A DNA stretch of 64,000 nucleotides from Ooceraea biroi (GCF_003672135.1 NC_039517.1:12052601-12116600), one strand, 5' to 3'. Positions 1 through 9,600 are shown, numbered from the stretch's first letter. Notes: a model not told the origin generated them from the sequence alone. Numbers and translations: made by a program.

Positions 1-301
1 AAAGATGATCTCCTTATATAATATAATACAAGAGGAAAAGGAAGCATAAATGTATAAAAATGTAGAAATGTAGATTCTAATCTTGATTGTGCATTAAATT
101 TGAGCAGTTCGCGAGCGTTACTGACGATGGAAACCGCTATTATTATATACTTATGTAGACACCACAAGTCGTTTACTCCAATTTACCTCCTTTCAAAAGA
201 TCATCTCTTTTGGAAATGTGTTTGAAGTTACAACAGAAACAGATTACTACAAATTACCAGAAAGATATAATTATTTCGTATCATTACTTTCCACTTTCTA
301 G

Positions 302-785
302 TCATATGAAGAACATTTCACGCCCGAACCGAAAAAGAGGACACCAGAAATGAGATTCGCGGTTGGTATGGTCGTGAAAAATGTCCAGGTGGATCTGACA
401 GGCGTGATAATCGGATGGCTGGACACAAAAACCTTGGCAAATGTATCCCGATTTGCCAGACGGATGTTATTACATAGTCCTTTGCGAAGACTTGCCACCT
501 GAATTTCAAGGTATAAACACACACTGTATTATATAAATTGTGTTATTCCGAGTTATGTATATTTACTATATATAGTAATATGCATGTATATCTTTTATTT
601 CAGTGACTTTGGAAATGGTAGATAAGCCAGAACCTATCAATACCGATGAAATCGGCAGATACTTTTCCAATTTCAATGGTAGTTTTTATACGCCAAATGA
701 AGTGCTGGCAAAAGAGTATGCAGAAGACGTGGTATACTTAACTACTCACCTGTTACGACAACTTACCCTTAATATCAACCCTTAA
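302..785 (+). pseudogene. FBXO21-like: F-box only protein 21-like, 3' exons (YccV-like hemimethylated-DNA-binding domain)
   Basis: Two exons can be read. Exon 302-510 follows an intron end (ctttctag) and encodes the start of a YccV-like domain, with RFAVGMVVKNVQVDLTGVII near its middle and YYIVLCEDLPPEFQ at its end. Exon 604-785 follows an acceptor cag and encodes EPINTDEIGRYFSNFNGSFY and a stop. The phase-1 junction keeps frame. In FBXO21 (substrate receptor of an SCF ubiquitin ligase) this domain and the GRYFS...Y-PN segment form the C terminus, which is the basis of the call. Between GVIIGW and the later YYIVL part the frame shifts by one base (about 395-405), so as written the gene is broken; a sequencing error is possible. 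Upstream exons lie outside the window. Confidence 0.72.
511..603 (+). other. Intron of the FBXO21-like gene
   Basis: GT donor (gtataaac) after 510 and an AG acceptor (tttcag) ending at 603; AT-rich, about 93 bp, phase 1. Confidence 0.65.
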
Positions 786-1568
786 TATCACGGAAGTATT
801 CTTTTTTAATAATATAATATTTGTATACACATATAACATTTTTAATATTGTTTATCTCGTTTTTAATGATTAGAAAATTATATAAGTCGGAAAAAGTTTG
901 TCGCATTTTCGCTCTGTTGGAACAGATTTAGCTATATTAGGAAAAATCGGTCTCTGTCTGAGGGTTGGTCAGGTAAATCGATATCTATGGTTGTATTGGG
1001 TGAAACGATGTCGGTATTTATACCGGGCAAGAACATGCACTTTCCTACCTTGCAGAGTTTTGTATCGGGTTGCATGTGTCGCCGGTGATGGCACAACAAA
1101 ATGGAACACGGTAAATTCTACATAGCGGGGTTGTAGATTTCAAGATTACGTCTACACGGATTATTTACGTTTAATTTTCTAGATACTAATAGAATGAAAA
1201 GAACGAACATGATATTATATTAGAAATATATGAATCTTATGTATGATTAAATATAACTCTTCTGTAAAAAAAATCTTGAATATATAACACAATTGATAAA
1301 ATAAATATTCTTTATCGAAATCGGGAATCAAAATTAATGTACGTATGACGTTCAGAAACTTTTTGCTCCTTGATATCAATTTGAATTTTTCATTTAATCT
1401 GCAATAATCCATAGAAACTGAATAATTTACAAAGAACCCTTGAATAAGAACAATACTTGCAAAGAATAAGACTTTCTTCTCATCAAAATCGCGATTTATT
1501 CTCGAAATTTTCAAACCATCTGTCCGGATTCGAATCATATAGGTGCAAGCGTAACCATTAGTCGCATT
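786..1568. other. Non-coding AT-rich stretch
   Basis: Downstream of the FBXO21-like stop. I see no convincing gene, repeat or RNA here; short open frames on both strands lack recognisable motifs. Confidence 0.5.
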
Positions 1569-1737
1569 ATGATTCGTGCATCTTTTTATCGTTATCGTTT
1601 ACCGAGCAGGCGATAACGACGTTCATCTTGACGACGCGACGTAAACGACGGGTTCCTCGTCGAGGAGGCTTAGCTCGCCGCAGACGTAATCGACGGAGAA
1701 GAAGGAAGTCCCAGCGTAGAGTGGTTCGATTTCGGTG
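1569..1737 (+). pseudogene. Arginine-rich small basic protein remnant (virion-core or protamine-like)
   Basis: An ATG at 1569 opens a short basic reading frame that shifts once near 1610 and then runs to a stop at 1735-1737. The second part is very rich in Arg, with runs of four and five consecutive arginines. Its position directly before a capsid-like fragment suggests a DNA-packaging core protein of a Polinton/adintovirus-like element, as those encode short basic core proteins. That assignment is inference from composition and neighbours only. The frame break makes it a relic. Confidence 0.4.
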
Positions 1738-1744
1738 AGGTGGG

Positions 1745-2224
1745 ATGGGGGGAGGGGGACAGAGATCTCAGCTGGAGAAACCGCGATACGTGATCTTTGC
1801 ATTGCAGACTGGGCGAAAAAATGTAATGTCCCAAGACGTTACTATATTCGACGACTGCAAATTAACCAACGTGAAACTGTATCTAAACTCGGAATGTTAT
1901 CCATACGACGACCTGAATTTGGATTTTGAGAGGAACAAATACGCCATCCTGTACGACATGTATTCACGTTTTCGTAGGGCGTATTATGGATGCGACTGCG
2001 CCGAGGCATATTTGACCACTACCAACTTTCTTCTTCGCGGTCCTTTCGTGGTTATCGATTGTTCGCGACAGAACGAGTCTATCAAGAGTGCTACCGTAGA
2101 TGTACGATTAGAGTTTGACTGCAAAGAGAATATGCCTGCGAATACTACCGCTTACTGCCTCATAATGCACGATCGCGTGGTCGAATACAGTCCATTGACC
2201 AACGTTGTGCGCAGAATTGTATAA
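1745..2224 (+). pseudogene. Capsid-like protein fragment of an integrated virus-like element
   Basis: An open frame of about 159 codons. The first ten residues are low-complexity and probably not original; the recognisable part begins near KPRYVIFALQTGRKN and runs to the stop. I recognise this family as recurring in arthropod genomes, and its beta-strand-rich spacing (FDDCKLTNVKLYLNSE, GPFVVIDCSRQN) fits the C-terminal half of a double jelly-roll capsid protein as in Polinton-type elements; the fold call is inference. The N-terminal half is missing upstream. It is followed 78 bp later by its usual companion protein. Confidence 0.45.
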
Positions 2225-2302
2225 AGTGCATCGTCAGCAGATATCTCTCTTTATAACTACGGACCGTTGCGAGTGTGAGTGATTAGTCCAGGGAAACTCG
2301 TC

Positions 2303-2824
2303 ATGTCCGTACCGACATTCGTGGACCTGCAGGGCTTCATCGTCGACAGACACTTCGTCGTGAAGGAGTTTGCAGCTCTCAGAGAGGGATGTGTTCTCTC
2401 GCACTATATCTTTGGACCCTACGAATTGTGGTACGATCTCTTAAAATCTGAGAGATCGCAAGTTTCCTGGTTAACGGCGAACCATCACGGACTATTATGG
2501 GACGTTGGAACGATTCCGTACCGATGGGCTAGGCGTCTGATCACGAAAGCGGTGGTGGGCACGATGGACAAAGAGGATGATGATGAAACAGTACTCCTCG
2601 TGTACGTCAAAGGACACGAGAAACGCGAATGGCTGCACGATTTGCTTCAAGACGATGCGAGAAATGACGTATTCATCGAGACTGTGGATGTGGATTACGA
2701 AGATATCGCTCCTTTACATAAATTAGATATAGTAAATACATTTCGATGTGGATACTATGTGAAACATTGCGCCTTACAAAATGTATTCAAACTCTGCAAT
2801 TGGTGGTCGAACCGCCTGAAATAA
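2303..2824 (+). CDS. Companion protein of the virus-like cluster, function unknown
   Basis: An intact frame of 173 codons from the ATG at 2303 (MSVPTFVDLQGFIVDRHF) to the stop at 2822-2824; an upstream non-ATG start in frame is less likely. Conserved-looking blocks are VDLQGF...VVKEF, HYIFGPYELW, WLTANHHGLLWDVGTIPY and CALQNVFKLCNWW. I have a memory of this family next to the capsid-like fragment in insect genomes. The opening acidic/aromatic pattern could belong to an RNase H-like nuclease fold, but I see no complete catalytic set and do not assign a function. No signal peptide or membrane segment is visible. Confidence 0.45.
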   Translation: MSVPTFVDLQGFIVDRHFVVKEFAALREGCVLSHYIFGPYELWYDLLKSERSQVSWLTANHHGLLWDVGTIPYRWARRLITKAVVGTMDKEDDDETVLLVYVKGHEKREWLHDLLQDDARNDVFIETVDVDYEDIAPLHKLDIVNTFRCGYYVKHCALQNVFKLCNWWSNRLK

Positions 2825-3156
2825 ACTGCAATCATTATTACAACTTGTGTCTGCGTTTTTATTCTATTCTGTTCTCCCTTTCTTACGGAACTCTCCATGA
2901 CATCATTGCACACGTCACGGTTTTCGTTGCGGATATTGATATATGAGAATATCAATTTAATCGCGGGGAACGTGCTTTATCTTTGCTGACTATGTTTTCA
3001 TCATGCTGATAACCCTATCCAAGTCCCTTTATGGGCCTTCATCGCGTCCACTTAATGTTAGTTTCATTCAGTACAGTTTGAATTCGTCGAGGTTCTGGTG
3101 TAGTCAATGCAGTTCTTGTATAACTATGCCTCGCGACCAGCGGCCTAGGACGTGGA
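2825..3156 (+). other. Flank leading into the interrupted gene at 3122
   Basis: After the virus-like cluster there is about 300 bp without a strong signal. The last 35 bp hold the ATG and first codons of the small gene that is split by the P-type element. Confidence 0.35.
3149..3156. repeat. 8-bp target-site duplication, left copy (GACGTGGA)
   Basis: GACGTGGA immediately precedes the CATGG terminus of the P-type element and is repeated exactly at 5383-5390. Confidence 0.8.
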
Positions 3157-3309
3157 CATGGTATAAGTACAAGGGTATGCTCATTCCGGTGTCACCCACT
3201 GCGCAGTCAAAGTATGACGTCACTCGGATAAATTGTGATTGGACAGGACATTAAACCATGGCGGTCCCCTGTTTGTTTTTATGAAGAAACCGGATCCATG
3301 AATATTACA

Positions 3310-3520
3310 ATGTCCTGTTCTGTGAAAGGATGTAATAACTATTTTCGGAAAACAAAATTACTAAACTTAGGAAAGACAAATTTATCTTCAAAAAACTTGC
3401 GGATAAAATAGAAATTGCGTTAAAACCTATTGAACTGCCAAGAGAAGTCTTGTTATGTCTTGTCAGGACACGAACTTACATTAGGGTACGAGAAATTAAT
3501 AGAACCATTGCTCTAGAAAA
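3310..3520 (+). pseudogene. P-type transposase remnant: THAP start joined to C-terminal tail
   Basis: ATG at 3310 starts a C-x4-C-containing segment typical of the first THAP zinc ligands, but it stops after about 34 codons. In another frame, 3430-3520 encodes the LVRTRTYIR tail; this frame continues without loss on the far side of the mariner (DLRIKKS, stop at about 4833). Nothing of the catalytic core remains. Confidence 0.5.
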
Positions 3521-3522
3521 TA

Positions 3523-4808
3523 TTGGGTTGGCCAAAAAGTAATTGCGTTTTTTTTATATAAATAAAAGGTGAATTTTTCATGGGAAACAAAAACTTTATT
3601 AAACAATATATTGTCCATTTTGTTTGATTATCTTTTGCCATTTTTCAGGCAACTTCATGATTCCGCGCTCAAAAAAGTTTTTATCTTTTTCAGCAAAAAA
3701 CAATTCCAAGAACGATTTGATATCCTCATCAGCAGTAAAGGTTTTACCATTCAAGGCGTTTTGCAAAGAACGAAACAAATGGTAATCTGATGGTGCCAGG
3801 TCTGGCGAATATGGTGGATGTGGTAACACATCCCATCCAAGCTGCAACAATTTTTGACAAGTGACCAAACTTGTATGTGGTCTAGCGTTATCATGGTGAA
3901 ACACAACACCTTTGCGATTCACCAATTTTGGACGTTTCTGTTTGATGGCATCATTTAATTTATCCAGTTGACGACAGTATACGTCTGAATTAATGGTTTG
4001 ATTCCTTTCAAGTAGCTCAAAATACACAATACCTTTAAAGTCCCACCAGACTGACAGCATAATCTTTCTTTGGTGAATATCTGCTTTTGAAGTGCTTTGA
4101 GCAGGTTCATCACGCTTGCTCCACGATCTTTTTCGTTTGACGTTGTTGTAGACGATCCATTTTCGTCGCCTGTTATCATACATTTCAAAAATGGATCATT
4201 TTCCTCACGTTTCAAAAGAGAATCGCAGATGTCAATACGCTTAGTGAGATGAATTTCTTTGAGCTCATGTGGTACCCAAATATCGAGCTTACTAATGTAT
4301 CCAAGTCGTTTTAAATGGTTTTCAACACTTGATTTCGATATGTTAAGATTCTCAGCAATCTCTCGTGTCGTTAAAGGCCGATTGGAATCGATCAGTGCCT
4401 TTATTTTGTCATCATCAAATTCGATTGGCCTTCCTGAGCGTGGTGCATCTTTCACATTAAAATCTCCAGATCGAAATTTAGTAAACCAATTTTGATACTG
4501 CCGTAGTTTTAAAGCATCTTCGCCATATACATCAGATAACTTTTTATGAGCTTGCACAGCATTTTTCCCTTTTCGGAAGTAATAAAACAAAATATGAGGA
4601 AAATGTTCTTTTTGATTTTCCATTTTGAAATCGACGGCAAACAAACAATTGTTAACGAAATCGTGTACTTTCTTTTTGTAAAACAAGCTTGAACTGTGAG
4701 TTGTTAACCTACATAATGAATTTGCGGTTTAGAATGAAGTTAGTTACATTTCAAGACATGTATGTCCATCTATTGGGAAAAAACGCAATTACTTTTTGGC
4801 TAAACCAA
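3523..4808 (-). mobile_element. mariner element 1 (DD34D), near full length
   Basis: 1286 bp bounded by TA at 3521-3522 and 4809-4810. Terminal inverted repeats are TTGGGTTGGCCAAAAAGTAA on the left and TTGGTTTAGCCAAAAAGTAA on the right (as the complement). It carries one transposase gene on the minus strand and lies inside the P-type element. Length and TA duplication fit a classical mariner. Confidence 0.92.
3599..4623 (-). pseudogene. mariner transposase, one frameshift
   Basis: Starts at the ATG at 4623 (MENQKEHFPHILFYYF). The N-terminal half has the paired helix-turn-helix region with WFTKFRSGDF and GRPIEFDDDKI, the WVPHEL linker motif, then the first catalytic Asp in ITGDE. Right after this the frame shifts (about 4150-4180) and the rest reads on in another frame with KWIVYNN, the second Asp in HHDNARPH and the third in YSPDLAPSDYHLF, ending at 3599. 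The three catalytic aspartates (DD34D) are therefore all present but not in one frame, so no active protein is expected. Confidence 0.9.
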
Positions 4809-4835
4809 TAGATTTAAGAATAAAAAAAAGTTAAT

Positions 4836-5300
4836 AAAATTCACAAATAATACATCTTTTTCGTAGCATATCTTATATGTGTTATTATTCTTATTTAATC
4901 CAATCCCTATCCCCAAAGTAAATTTTAAGTATTTGTTACTTCATTTATTTATTCAATTTGCAACATTCTTTGCTCGTGGGCGCACGAAATGCAGCTTTCG
5001 TGACACAGTCTTTCATCTCCACCACGATTGTTAACACGACTTGTTAGAATTTTCACTTCATAAGTTCCGGCTTTCGAAATGTCAGACGAAAAAATATTAA
5101 CATTTTTGTTATGTTTGTTTTGTAAACTGTTCTATATTTATTGAGTTTGTAATGTTTATTTATATTATATTTCGTTATGGAATATTTATTAATTCATAAA
5201 CTATTATTTTACAACAGATGTTTTCCTGCAAACTTGCAATTAAAATAATATTTCTGACGAGAATGCTGCTAACAAGCTGTTTGGAAACAACAGTTTTAAA
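4836..5300. other. Remaining interior of the P-type element
   Basis: AT-rich sequence between the transposase tail remnant and the right terminal repeat. A short minus-strand frame near 4970-5100 with several Cys and His codons is open but matches nothing I know. Confidence 0.4.
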
Positions 5301-5382
5301 TGTACCGCTTATCTGTGACGTCACACTTTGACAATTCTGATTGGTCACGTGCGCAAGAGCATACCCTTGTATTTATACCATG

Positions 5383-5390
5383 GACGTGGA
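5383..5390. repeat. 8-bp target-site duplication, right copy (GACGTGGA)
   Basis: Exact repeat of 3149-3156, directly after the CATG end of the P-type element. Confidence 0.8.
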
Positions 5391-5965
5391 GGCACTACTC
5401 GAGTTGTTTTGCCACTGGCGTGCGGATAACGTATCCGCAAGAAGGGGTAAGTACCGTATAACATTGACACGAATTCATATTCGTTAACACACACACACAC
5501 ACACAATACTTGACACTCGCATCTCTGTACTCCACTTTTTATCACACTTTAATTTGTGTTCTGCACTTTTGTTTTAGCTGCGGCTTCTTTTCCCCGAGAC
5601 GGTAGATTTTTTTAGCATCGATTAATAACATCTCCTGTTAGCATCGTATAATGTATTTGTTTATTTCTTTTCAGACCGTCTATAGGCAGGATATAGAGAT
5701 CAACGGATTTATAAAACGTGATAGGCTGAACTTCGTGCGATACTATCGCCGCCAGGTGCCGCAGAGTGATCAAGATTACTATGAAGAGAGATGGACAGTT
5801 ACATGGGGCCAAGATATTTTTCATCTACGCCGCTTGTTTAATGAGGAGCCATTTAGAGGAGGAGGAAATTTGGTAGCAACATGTAGGGTTGCCACAATTT
5901 TATGCGTTACTCATATATATAATGTACATTTGAATAAAAAATTTTCTGGAAAGAATGGAGTCGAA

Positions 5966-7120
5966 TAAGAATATGTTCATATTATAATATAAGATACTAG
6001 CATCCCTCATTCCGGCTTCGCCCGCGATATTTATGTGTAGAATTAATAACACATGTGTAGAAATAATTGTAGAGATAATAAGTTTTTCAAGCCTCTATTA
6101 TAAGTATTCGAGTAAATAGGATGTAATTTTATTTAATTTTGTAACGATGCATATGGTTGCATCGTCTGTATGCCGCCCGCCCGACCATCGGCGGGCGAGG
6201 ACAACGGGCCTCGAGCCCGAATAAATAGTCGAATCGCCGAACACGGGCGGAGAAAACCGAGCGAGGCCGTAGCGTCGCGCCAGCCGCTTTCCGTACTGGC
6301 CGCTCCGTGGACGCGGCGCTCGCGCGTTTCACAAGCCCTCTCCACCGACCCGAAACGCGCGACAAACAACGCGTATCGCGAATAAATAGCGGGCCGAGAA
6401 GCGCTCAAGAGGAATCCTGTCTCGTCAACCGAACCGCTCGGATCGACGCTCCCGAACCCTTACCCGCTACAAGTCACGGACAAAACCGGGGGGGTCAGGA
6501 GTTCCTGGTCTCCGCCGAGTGCATCTCGGCACCGTCACTCCGAAATGGACCCTTCCTCCCGTTCCCGTCTCCTCGGGGATTACGGATACCAGGGGTGGAG
6601 AGTGCTCCGCCTCTGTCGAGTGCATCTCGACATCCGCCCGGTCGCCGACCTTCCCCCCCCCCCCGGCCTCTACGACGGACCAACCCACGGGGTCGAGCGT
6701 ACTCCGCCTCGGCCGAGTCTTCTCGGCACCTGGACGTCCAAAGCGAGCCGGGCACCCGGCTCCACTTCCCGCACCAGGCCTACCGCGACCGCACCGAGCA
6801 CCGGGCCCCGCGGGAAGCCCGGCCTCCGGCCGCACGTCACCGCCGCGCGCGCGCCGCGTCGTGAACCGCCACGACAAGCGGGCCTCGGGTCGACAAGCCC
6901 GCGCCTCGCGACTACTGTAAATAGCCTGTATATAGACGCCTTGGATTGAGAAATATAAGCTAGTGAGTAAGGGACGACCCAGCTCTCATTTTTTCGCCCT
7001 GCACCTACCCCGGACCCTCCGCCACGAACCACATCCGCTACGAGCTATACCGAGTGCCCCGCGTACGAAAGGTCGTTACAATTTACATACAGGTGGAACC
7101 AGCGAGTTCCACATATTATA
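5966..7120 (+). other. GC-rich block with LTR-like features
   Basis: From about 6150 the base composition changes sharply to GC-rich. The block holds ATAAATA boxes near 6222 and 6382, three related CGAG-TGCATCT-CG stem motifs at about 6515, 6615 and 6710, and a TGTAAATAG segment near 6915. It ends ...GTTACA at about 7080, followed by GGTGGAACCAGCGAG, which resembles the start of a Gypsy-type internal region. I take it as an LTR with a little internal sequence, without proof of both ends. Long open frames here are a consequence of GC richness. Confidence 0.3.
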
Positions 7121-7356
7121 CGCGACTGGATTTCTTTCTTTTGTTTTCGTGCGCCCGGCGCAAGCTTTTTCCGCGGGCGAGTCGGTCGTTCCTACGAGTC
7201 GTTCGTACGCAGTCGATCTGTCGATGTCATTAGAGAACACATTCTGAATTTCGCTTTCTCAAATATACACGTATTGTTTGTTAACCCGTATAACCGTGTA
7301 CGTGAGTTTATTATAACCTGCGCAACAATAATAACACATTTTACACCTTCTCACCC
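7121..7356. other. Unassigned spacer
   Basis: Possibly more LTR-retrotransposon internal or leader sequence; no coding motif recognised. Confidence 0.3.
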
Positions 7357-7515
7357 GTTATGGGTGGAATTTCGGAAAACCCTCCCTTAGTGAGCACCTA
7401 CGTGATAGGAATATATCCTTAAAATTTCAAGTCGATAGGTGCAGTGATTCGGGCTGCACGTTGATGAGTCAGTGAGTGAGTGATTGAGTGGTATTTGGCT
7501 TATATATATAGATTA
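7357..7515 (+). mobile_element. 3' tail of an RTE-like non-LTR retrotransposon
   Basis: Contains the typical 3' end wording of insect RTE elements: a lead-in with TTTCAAGTCGATAGGTGCAG, then TGATGAGTCAGTGAGTGAGT, closed by a TA-rich simple tail (tatatatatagatt). No coding part is attached, so it is a 5'-truncated insertion. Confidence 0.5.
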
Positions 7516-7544
7516 ATACGATATAATATAAAAAAATGATTTAC

Positions 7545-7612
7545 CTATGCCTGGGATCGAACCTGGGTCGGGCCTGCCACATGACCACTCGCTCGATCAC
7601 CTAAACCACACA
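7545..7612 (-). repeat. tRNA-derived (SINE-like) sequence
   Basis: On the minus strand a B box GGTTCGATCCC (complement of 7553-7563) follows an A-box-like TGGTTTAGGTG (complement of 7599-7609) at tRNA-like spacing. Stems are imperfect, so this is a tRNA-derived repeat rather than a functional tRNA gene. Confidence 0.4.
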
Positions 7613-7689
7613 CAGGTTCTTGTCACGATGGAATTTAAATATGTTTTTTTTTTACACTAAATTTAGTTTATAACGTTTACTGGACGTAA

Positions 7690-7802
7690 CATCGCGGGGC
7701 CAAGATATTTTTCATTTACGGCGCTTGTTTAATGAGGAGCCATTAGAGGAAGAAGAAATGTGGTAGCAACATGTAGGGTTGCCACCATTGTGTGCGTTAC
7801 TT
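7690..7802 (+). repeat. Second partial copy of the last exon of the 3122-5965 gene
   Basis: About 110 bp closely matching 5795-5905, including the sequence after the stop. This copy reads RRLFNEEPLEEEEMW then stop, giving the probable original end of the protein. Confidence 0.7.
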
Positions 7803-7960
7803 TATCACCGCGAAACACGTCGCGACGTGTATAGCGAAGAGGGTATCGGTTACGTCGCGCACGTGGATGCTCCTCCCCGCCCGCGGGCCAGGTCAGCGGT
7901 AGTGCCGAGATGCTGGATATTGGTTCCTTAGTAACGAATGCTATCATGCACATTCCATCA
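7803..7960. repeat. Diverged unit of the CGCGCACGTGG repeat
   Basis: Shares gcgaaacacgt, cgcgcacgtgg and gcgggccaggtcagc blocks with the array at 8370-8700; the MITE at 7969 appears to have inserted between units. Confidence 0.45.
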
Positions 7961-7968
7961 CGCCACCC

Positions 7969-8361
7969 CTAAGAGTAAAGAACCACAGGAAGGAGCATAT
8001 CGGTAATGGCGGTAGGCTTTTTGGCTGACGGAAATAGTCATGCAGCCATCTTGAGCGTCCACTTTTTTGGACGTTTATCAGCGCTGCCTGCAGGTATCAA
8101 ATCAGCAGCTTTTATGATTACGTCTGACTTTGCGTATCAAGCAACAGGTTATAACGAGCGAAGCAATCGAAAATTATTTATTATAACAAACGAGCACCAT
8201 GGTACATTATCAGATGTGTGGAATTACAACAGCAGCAAATTATGGAATAACATTTCATCGATCCTGACGTAAGCGGTCATCTTGAGCGTCCACTTTTTAT
8301 ATAGTACTTCCGTCAGCTATGCCGGGACGAAATGCTCCCTCCTGTGGTTCTTTACTCTTAG
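7969..8361. mobile_element. MITE with 8-bp target duplication
   Basis: Inverted termini CTAAGAGTAAAGAACCACAG at the left and the same as complement at the right, continuing imperfectly for about 90 bp with a shared ATCTTGAGCGTCCACTTTTT block. Flanks are CGCCACCC (7961-7968) and CGCTACCC (8362-8369), an 8-bp duplication with one mismatch. Non-coding, 393 bp. An 8-bp duplication fits a hAT or P superfamily origin. Confidence 0.75.
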
Positions 8362-8369
8362 CGCTACCC

Positions 8370-8700
8370 CGACACATGTTGTGTACAATGGGGTTTCTAT
8401 TATATCGCGCACGTGGCTCCGGTTGGGTTCGCGAATAGTCCGCGAAAATGTCGCGGTCCCTGCGACCCCCCACCCATCCCGCGAGTTAGGTCCGCGACAT
8501 CACGTCACCCGCGAAACATGTTGTGTACAATAGAGTGTCTATTACATTGCGCATGTGGCTCCCCCCTTCCCCCGCGGGTTAGGTCAGCAAACATGTCGCG
8601 GTCCCCCCCTCCCCCTCCCCCCTCCCACGGGTTTGGTCCGCGAAAACCCCCACTCGCGAATAGTCCGCGATCCCCCCTTCCCCCCTGACTCAGCCCCCCC
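8370..8700. repeat. GC-rich tandem repeat, about 142 bp period
   Basis: The block ATGTTGTGTACAAT recurs at 8376 and 8518, each followed by tctatta, cgcgcacgtgg/gcgcatgtgg, a C-rich tract, a gggttaggtc-like block and a tcgcggtccc block. The second unit degenerates into C-rich simple sequence. Confidence 0.6.
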
Positions 8701-8757
8701 TTCAGATCCCTGAGTTAGAATCTGCTATCGTATCCTACTGAAGACAATCAGTCATGT

Positions 8758-8967
8758 ATGCGAGCTGCGTTATTTAATAATTTTAATAAGCGTTTAAAAC
8801 ACATGGATGTGAAATATCAATTTGCGTGCGATTTAATTAAGAAAAAGAAAATGTTTGATGTTAGATATCTTTCTACTAATGATCAATTAACTGATATTTT
8901 GACCAAGCCACTTGGTGGAATTAAGTTTTGTAGTTTTAGAGAAGATTTGGGTTTAAAGAATTTATAA
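8758..8967 (+). pseudogene. Copia polyprotein, RNase H C-terminus
   Basis: About 70 codons ending in a stop at 8965-8967. LKHMDVKYQFACDLIKKKKM and STNDQLTDILTKPLGGIKF are the hallmark end of Ty1/copia RNase H. Everything upstream (gag, integrase, reverse transcriptase) is absent here. It is followed by a polypurine tract and a 3' LTR. Confidence 0.85.
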
Positions 8968-9060
8968 GTCCTGAATGTTTTGATAACAGGAGTTTTTTGG
9001 ATTGTTTTTTTTTAAGGATAATTAATAAGTGTAATAAGTTTTGTTTATTGTAATAACAAA

Positions 9061-9317
9061 TTGAGGGGGGGGTGTTGTGATATGCAATTTATTATTTAAG
9101 TTAAAGTTGGCGTGATTGGCGCTGCTAGTAAAGTAAGGCGAGAGCGCGGTTAAGTTAGTCTTCTTTTGTTAGACGATAAAAGGCTTGCTGCTTAAAAAGT
9201 GTGAATCGTTACGTTTGCGGAAAGTATCCGTCTATTATAGTAAAATAAAAGCGAATTATTTGCAATACTCGTGTTTTAATACATATATCGAGTTGAGAGG
9301 TCCGTGAATTTGGAACA
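9061..9317 (+). mobile_element. 3' LTR of the copia element
   Basis: A polypurine tract TTGAGGGGGGGG is followed by TGTTGTGATATGC... and ends ...TTTGGAACA near 9317 (TG...CA), about 245 bp. It contains an AATAAAA-type polyadenylation signal. The right boundary is my estimate. Confidence 0.6.
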
Positions 9318-9530
9318 GCATGCAAAGCAGAGCAGAGTAAAAAAGAGAATAGAGGACTGGAAAACGCGCCAACGCTTATATTTTCCTTGAAAAATATGAA
9401 ACAAAATGTTAAAAATTAAATGTAATTATCAAACCCACGCGAAATATTTATTTATTTATTACTAAAATGTTACTGGGAACAAATAAATTATACAAAAAAC
9501 AGAAAAAACAAAAAAACAAAAAAGTCACAT
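9318..9530. other. Spacer, A-rich
   Basis: No gene seen. Includes simple A-rich runs just before the tRNA-like sequence, plausibly its 3' tail. Confidence 0.4.
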
Positions 9531-9532
9531 AC

Positions 9533-9600
9533 ACGGACTCGAACCAGAGATCCCGCGCTTACAAGGCGTGAGCGCTACCCGCTCAGCCACGCCGCTGCTC
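9533..9600 (-). repeat. tRNA-Thr(TGT)-like SINE head
   Basis: Minus strand: A box TGGCTGAGCGG (complement of 9579-9589), an anticodon-loop-like CTTGTAA with TGT in the anticodon position, and B box GGTTCGAGTCC (complement of 9535-9545). The T stem is poor. It is followed on the minus strand by T-rich sequence, as in a SINE. Probably not a working tRNA gene. Confidence 0.45.

Larger units (their letters stand above)
3157..5382 (+). mobile_element. Internally deleted P-type (THAP) DNA transposon
   Basis: Ends are imperfect inverted repeats: CATGGTATAAGTACAAGGG on the left, and the complement CATGGTATAAATACAAGGG on the right, both continuing to TATGCTC; both ends also hold a TGACGTCAC block further in. 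An exact 8-bp duplication (GACGTGGA) flanks it, as expected for P elements. Inside, 3310-3410 begins like a THAP domain (MSCSVKGCNNYFRKTK), and 3440-3520 plus 4809-4835 reads LPREVLLCLVRTRTYIRVRE, which resembles the C terminus of P-type transposases. The middle of the gene is missing, so this is a deletion derivative comparable in kind to Drosophila KP elements. It contains a complete mariner at 3523-4808. Confidence 0.7.
3122..5965 (+). pseudogene. Small spliced gene of unknown function, split by a transposon insertion
   Basis: The first coding exon is cut in two: 3127-3156 (MPRDQRPRTW) and 5391-5445. Reading across the P-type element, less one copy of the 8-bp duplication, keeps frame up to a donor gtaagt at about 5446. 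The next exon begins after cag at about 5673 (TVYRQDIEINGFIKRDRLNF) and contains WGQDIFHLRRLFNEEP. There the frame shifts relative to a partial second copy at 7690-7770, which ends EEPLEEEEMW and stop; an extra T in catttagagg is responsible. I do not recognise the family. It is doubly broken: by the insertion and by the frameshift. The true start could be further upstream in the same frame. Confidence 0.5.

Noticed and set aside
6129..7032. Many overlapping open frames on both strands in the GC-rich block
   Set aside because: Stop codons are rare in GC-rich DNA; the frames overlap each other on both strands, show no motif, and the block has LTR-like features.
9533..9600. Functional tRNA-Thr gene
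   Set aside because: A and B boxes are good, but the anticodon stem has a mismatch and the T stem does not pair; T-rich tail suggests a SINE.
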